DNA of 64,000 nt from CAVZVW01 sp963778845 (GTDB taxonomy: Bacteria > Actinomycetota > Actinomycetes > Actinomycetales > Kineosporiaceae): NCBI GenBank assembly GCA_963778845.1, contig CAVZVW010000009.1:1054001-1118000 (forward strand), in the 5' to 3' direction. A program made the translations under genes and the position numbers. Positions 61,738 to 64,000 of this stretch are shown one piece after another. A model generated the notes under the pieces. The model saw only the letters and a program-made list of their open reading frames with translations. It did not search any database and was not told where the DNA came from. Numbering within the stretch: the first letter of the stretch is position 1; each line of letters opens with the position of its first letter.

Positions 61738-63886
61738 CGTCCACGGGCTCGCCGGAGTCCGCGTCGCCGGGCTGCTCGCCGGACTTACGACGACGCCAGC
61801 CGGGGCGCTCGCCGCCGGAGCGTCGTGGTGGCCGGCCGTCGGACTCCGGCGCCGCCAGGGGCTCGCGTGCTGGCCCAGACACGGACAGGGGCGCGGCAGC
61901 GGGGTCGAGCGACGGCTCTGCGGCGGCGTCCACCGCCTCCTCGAACGCGATCTGGCCCCCGGCCGAGGCAAGCTGCCAGGGCACGCTGGTCACCATCACG
62001 TTCTGCTGCAACCGAAGCCGCATCTTCAGGCGCAGGGCGCTCTGGTTGTGCAGCAGCTCCTCCCACCAGTGCCCGACCACGTACTCCGGCACGAAGACGG
62101 CCACGAGGTCGCGCGGGCCCTGCAGCCGGATGCGGCGGACGTAGTCGATGATCGGCTGGGAGAAGTCGCGGTAGGGGGACTCGAGCACCGTCAGCGCGAC
62201 CGGGAGCTCCTCCAGCGCCCACTCGGCCATGAGGGCCTTGGTCTCCTCGGCGTCCACGGCGACGGTCAACGCCGTCAGGGTGGACGGGCGGGTCGCACGC
62301 GCGTAGGCCAGGGCCCGCAACGTCGGCTGGTGCAGGGTCGAGACGAGGACGACGGCGTGCACCCGGCTCGGCAGCAGCCGTGCACCAGGTCGGGGCTGCA
62401 GCTCCGTGCGCACACTCTGGTAGTGCCGCCGCACCCCGCGCATGAGCAGCCACAGCAACGGGACAGCGATCACCACGAGGTAGGCGCCGTTCAGGAACTT
62501 GGTGGCGAGGACGATCACGAGCACGAGACCCGTGAGGACGGCGCCGAAGGCGTTGATCGCTCGCGATACCTGCATCCGCCCTCGCACCCCGGGCGCGATC
62601 ACGAGAGCCAGCTGGCGGTTCCAGTGCCGGACCATCCCGATCTGGCTCAGGGTGAACGAGGTGAACACGCCGAGGATGTACAGCTGGATGAGCCGGGTCA
62701 CCGATGCCTGGTAGGCCACGAGCAGGCTCCCGGCGATGAAGGCGAGCACGAGGATGCCGTTGCTCAGCGCCAGCCGGTCGCCGCGGGTGCGCAGCTGACG
62801 CGGCACGAAGCTGTTCTTGGCGAGGATCGACATGAGCATCGGGAAGCCGTTGTACGCGGTGTTCGCCGCGAGGATGAGCACGAGTGCCGTCGTCGCCTGG
62901 ATGTAGTAGAACAGCGGCGAGTGCACGCCACCGAACACCGACGCCGCGAGCTGGGCGATCACCGTGCGCTGCGGGTCGGTCGCGCAGTTGCCGCTGAAAC
63001 CGACGAGGTCACAGGTGTTCTCCGTGACCCGCACCTTGGCGACCACGGCCAGCACCGTGATGCCGGCGAACATGACGACGGCGATCAGCCCCATGGCGGC
63101 CAGGGTGCGAGCGGCGTTGGCCGCCTTCGGCGGCCGGAACGCCGGCACGCCGTTGCTGATCGCCTCCACACCCGTCAGCGCGGTGCAGCCGGAGGAGAAC
63201 GCGCGAAGCGCGAGGAACAGCAACCCGATCGCGGCCAGCCCGGTGTGCTCGGCGCGCACGCCGTAGGCGGCGCTCTCGGCGACCGGCGCGTGGCCCAGCA
63301 GCGTCTGCAGCGCCCCGACCCCCACCATGAGCAGGATGCCGGCGATGAACAGGTACGTGGGGACGGCGAAGGCACGCCCCGACTCGCGCACCCCGCGCAG
63401 GTTCATCGCCGTGAGGAGTGCCACGAACGCGACAGCCATGAGGACGCGGTGGGTGTTCAGGCTCGGGACCGCCGAGATGATGTTGTCGACACCTGCGGCC
63501 ACCGACACGGCGACGGTCATGACGTAGTCCACGAGCAGGGCCGCAGCGACCACCAGCCCGGCCGACACGCCCAGGTTCTTCGAGACCACCTCGTAGGAGC
63601 CGCCGCCGCCGGGGTAGGCCCGCACCACCTGCCGGTACGACACGACGACCACGGTCAGCAGCACGACGACCGCCAGCCCGATCCACGGCGTCAGGTACAG
63701 GTACGCCAGACCGCCCAGCGTGAGCACCTTGAGGATCTCCTCAGTGGCATATGCGACCGAGGAGAGCGGGTCGGAGGCGAACACCGGCAAGGCGATGCGC
63801 TTGGGCAGCAACGTGTCACCCATGCGCTCGCTGTGCATCGGGCGTCCGACGAGGACGCGCTTGGCGGCTGAGACCGGTCGCTGCAT
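61694..63886 (-). CDS. APC-superfamily permease with C-terminal cytoplasmic domain
   Basis: About 730 residues from ATG 63886 (GTG 63952 adds 22). About 12 transmembrane helices with S-D-P-L-S-S-V-A-Y-A-T-E-E-I-L and Y-P-G-G-G-G-S-Y-E-V-V, typical of APC permeases. After about residue 500 there is a soluble domain with alpha/beta character (V-H-A-V-V-L-V-S-T-L-H, L-V-A-V-F-V-P-E-Y-V-V) and a long disordered Pro/Gly tail. Substrate unknown; amino acids are usual. It overlaps the end of the YdeI-like remnant on the other strand by 44 bases. Confidence 0.9.
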   Translation of the reverse strand: MQRPVSAAKRVLVGRPMHSERMGDTLLPKRIALPVFASDPLSSVAYATEEILKVLTLGGLAYLYLTPWIGLAVVVLLTVVVVSYRQVVRAYPGGGGSYEVVSKNLGVSAGLVVAAALLVDYVMTVAVSVAAGVDNIISAVPSLNTHRVLMAVAFVALLTAMNLRGVRESGRAFAVPTYLFIAGILLMVGVGALQTLLGHAPVAESAAYGVRAEHTGLAAIGLLFLALRAFSSGCTALTGVEAISNGVPAFRPPKAANAARTLAAMGLIAVVMFAGITVLAVVAKVRVTENTCDLVGFSGNCATDPQRTVIAQLAASVFGGVHSPLFYYIQATTALVLILAANTAYNGFPMLMSILAKNSFVPRQLRTRGDRLALSNGILVLAFIAGSLLVAYQASVTRLIQLYILGVFTSFTLSQIGMVRHWNRQLALVIAPGVRGRMQVSRAINAFGAVLTGLVLVIVLATKFLNGAYLVVIAVPLLWLLMRGVRRHYQSVRTELQPRPGARLLPSRVHAVVLVSTLHQPTLRALAYARATRPSTLTALTVAVDAEETKALMAEWALEELPVALTVLESPYRDFSQPIIDYVRRIRLQGPRDLVAVFVPEYVVGHWWEELLHNQSALRLKMRLRLQQNVMVTSVPWQLASAGGQIAFEEAVDAAAEPSLDPAAAPLSVSGPAREPLAAPESDGRPPRRSGGERPGWRRRKSGEQPGDADSGEPVDVSAGSGPPAGRRRP

Positions 63887-63952
63887 ACCTTGATGCTCGG
63901 CAACGCGACGCTTGGGAGTCGCCAGAATCCGCCCCGAAGGTGTGAGGATCAC

Positions 63953-64000
63953 GTTAGGACGTCACCCGGCCGAGGGGGCGGGGACCCGTGAAGGAGGCTC
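63953..64000. other. 3' edge of window, probable upstream region of next gene
   Basis: Contains no gene. GAAGGAGG at about 63990-63997 is positioned as the ribosome binding site of a rightward gene starting just beyond the window. Confidence 0.4.

Overview
This is a very GC-rich window whose genes start at ATG, GTG or TTG and are closely packed, often with ATGA or GTGA overlaps. The gene content (EttA, single-component oligoribonuclease, PrsW, IclR, pyruvate phosphate dikinase, DHA2-type MFS, a group 3b [NiFe] hydrogenase, P450, FAD:protein FMN transferase) fits a free-living actinobacterium. A member of the Intrasporangiaceae/Dermatophilaceae is plausible, but that placement is inferred from protein style, not from a phylogenetic marker.

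Layout. 0.3-8 kb: two related small proteins, two membrane proteins, an acyl-CoA thioesterase, a cytochrome P450, and an agmatinase/nitrilase pair for polyamine or arginine metabolism. 8-19.5 kb: ettA, a GH13 glucosidase, then a leftward run of a cobalamin/siroheme block (cbiB-cobT-cobA/cysG fusion), an SSB paralogue and two large membrane-associated GTPases. 19.6-28 kb: an accessory island beginning at tRNA-Arg. It holds an ISAs1-family element, an IS1634-like element broken into two halves, integrase fragments, a split inhibitor-I36/FG-GAP secreted protein, an ISL3 transposase remnant and a decayed cupin gene. 28-34 kb: RbsD/FucU, a VOC protein, an acyl-CoA-binding protein, then a leftward redox operon (coiled-coil protein, small membrane protein, ApbE, ferric-reductase-like membrane protein, NuoF-like flavoprotein, ferredoxin) facing a two-component system. 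36.4-41.7 kb: a complete group 3b hydrogenase operon with a cyclic-nucleotide-binding-domain protein and a maturation protease. 41.8-53.7 kb: membrane proteins, orn, tRNA-His, methyltransferase, flavin oxidase, GerW-like protein, class III aminotransferase with an Lrp regulator, and an MFS exporter. 53.8-64 kb: a 2-oxo acid dehydrogenase E1alpha/E1beta/lipoyl-carrier operon with a cytochrome-b-like protein and an IclR regulator, pyruvate phosphate dikinase, tRNA-Lys and an APC permease.

Two themes cut across the window. First, at least eight genes carry isolated single-base frameshifts, mostly in short G or C runs. They include otherwise perfect housekeeping genes, so residual assembly error is the simplest explanation, although the island also shows real decay by insertion sequences. 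Second, the chromosome is rich in short tandem repeats (9, 15, 18 and about 26 bp) at gene edges and in long palindromes between genes. One palindromic repeat family occurs just downstream of both tRNA-His and tRNA-Lys.

The systems most worth following up are the ApbE/ferric-reductase/NuoF/ferredoxin operon without a recognisable flavinylated partner, the E1 plus stand-alone lipoyl carrier operon without an E2 core, and the tRNA-linked palindrome family.
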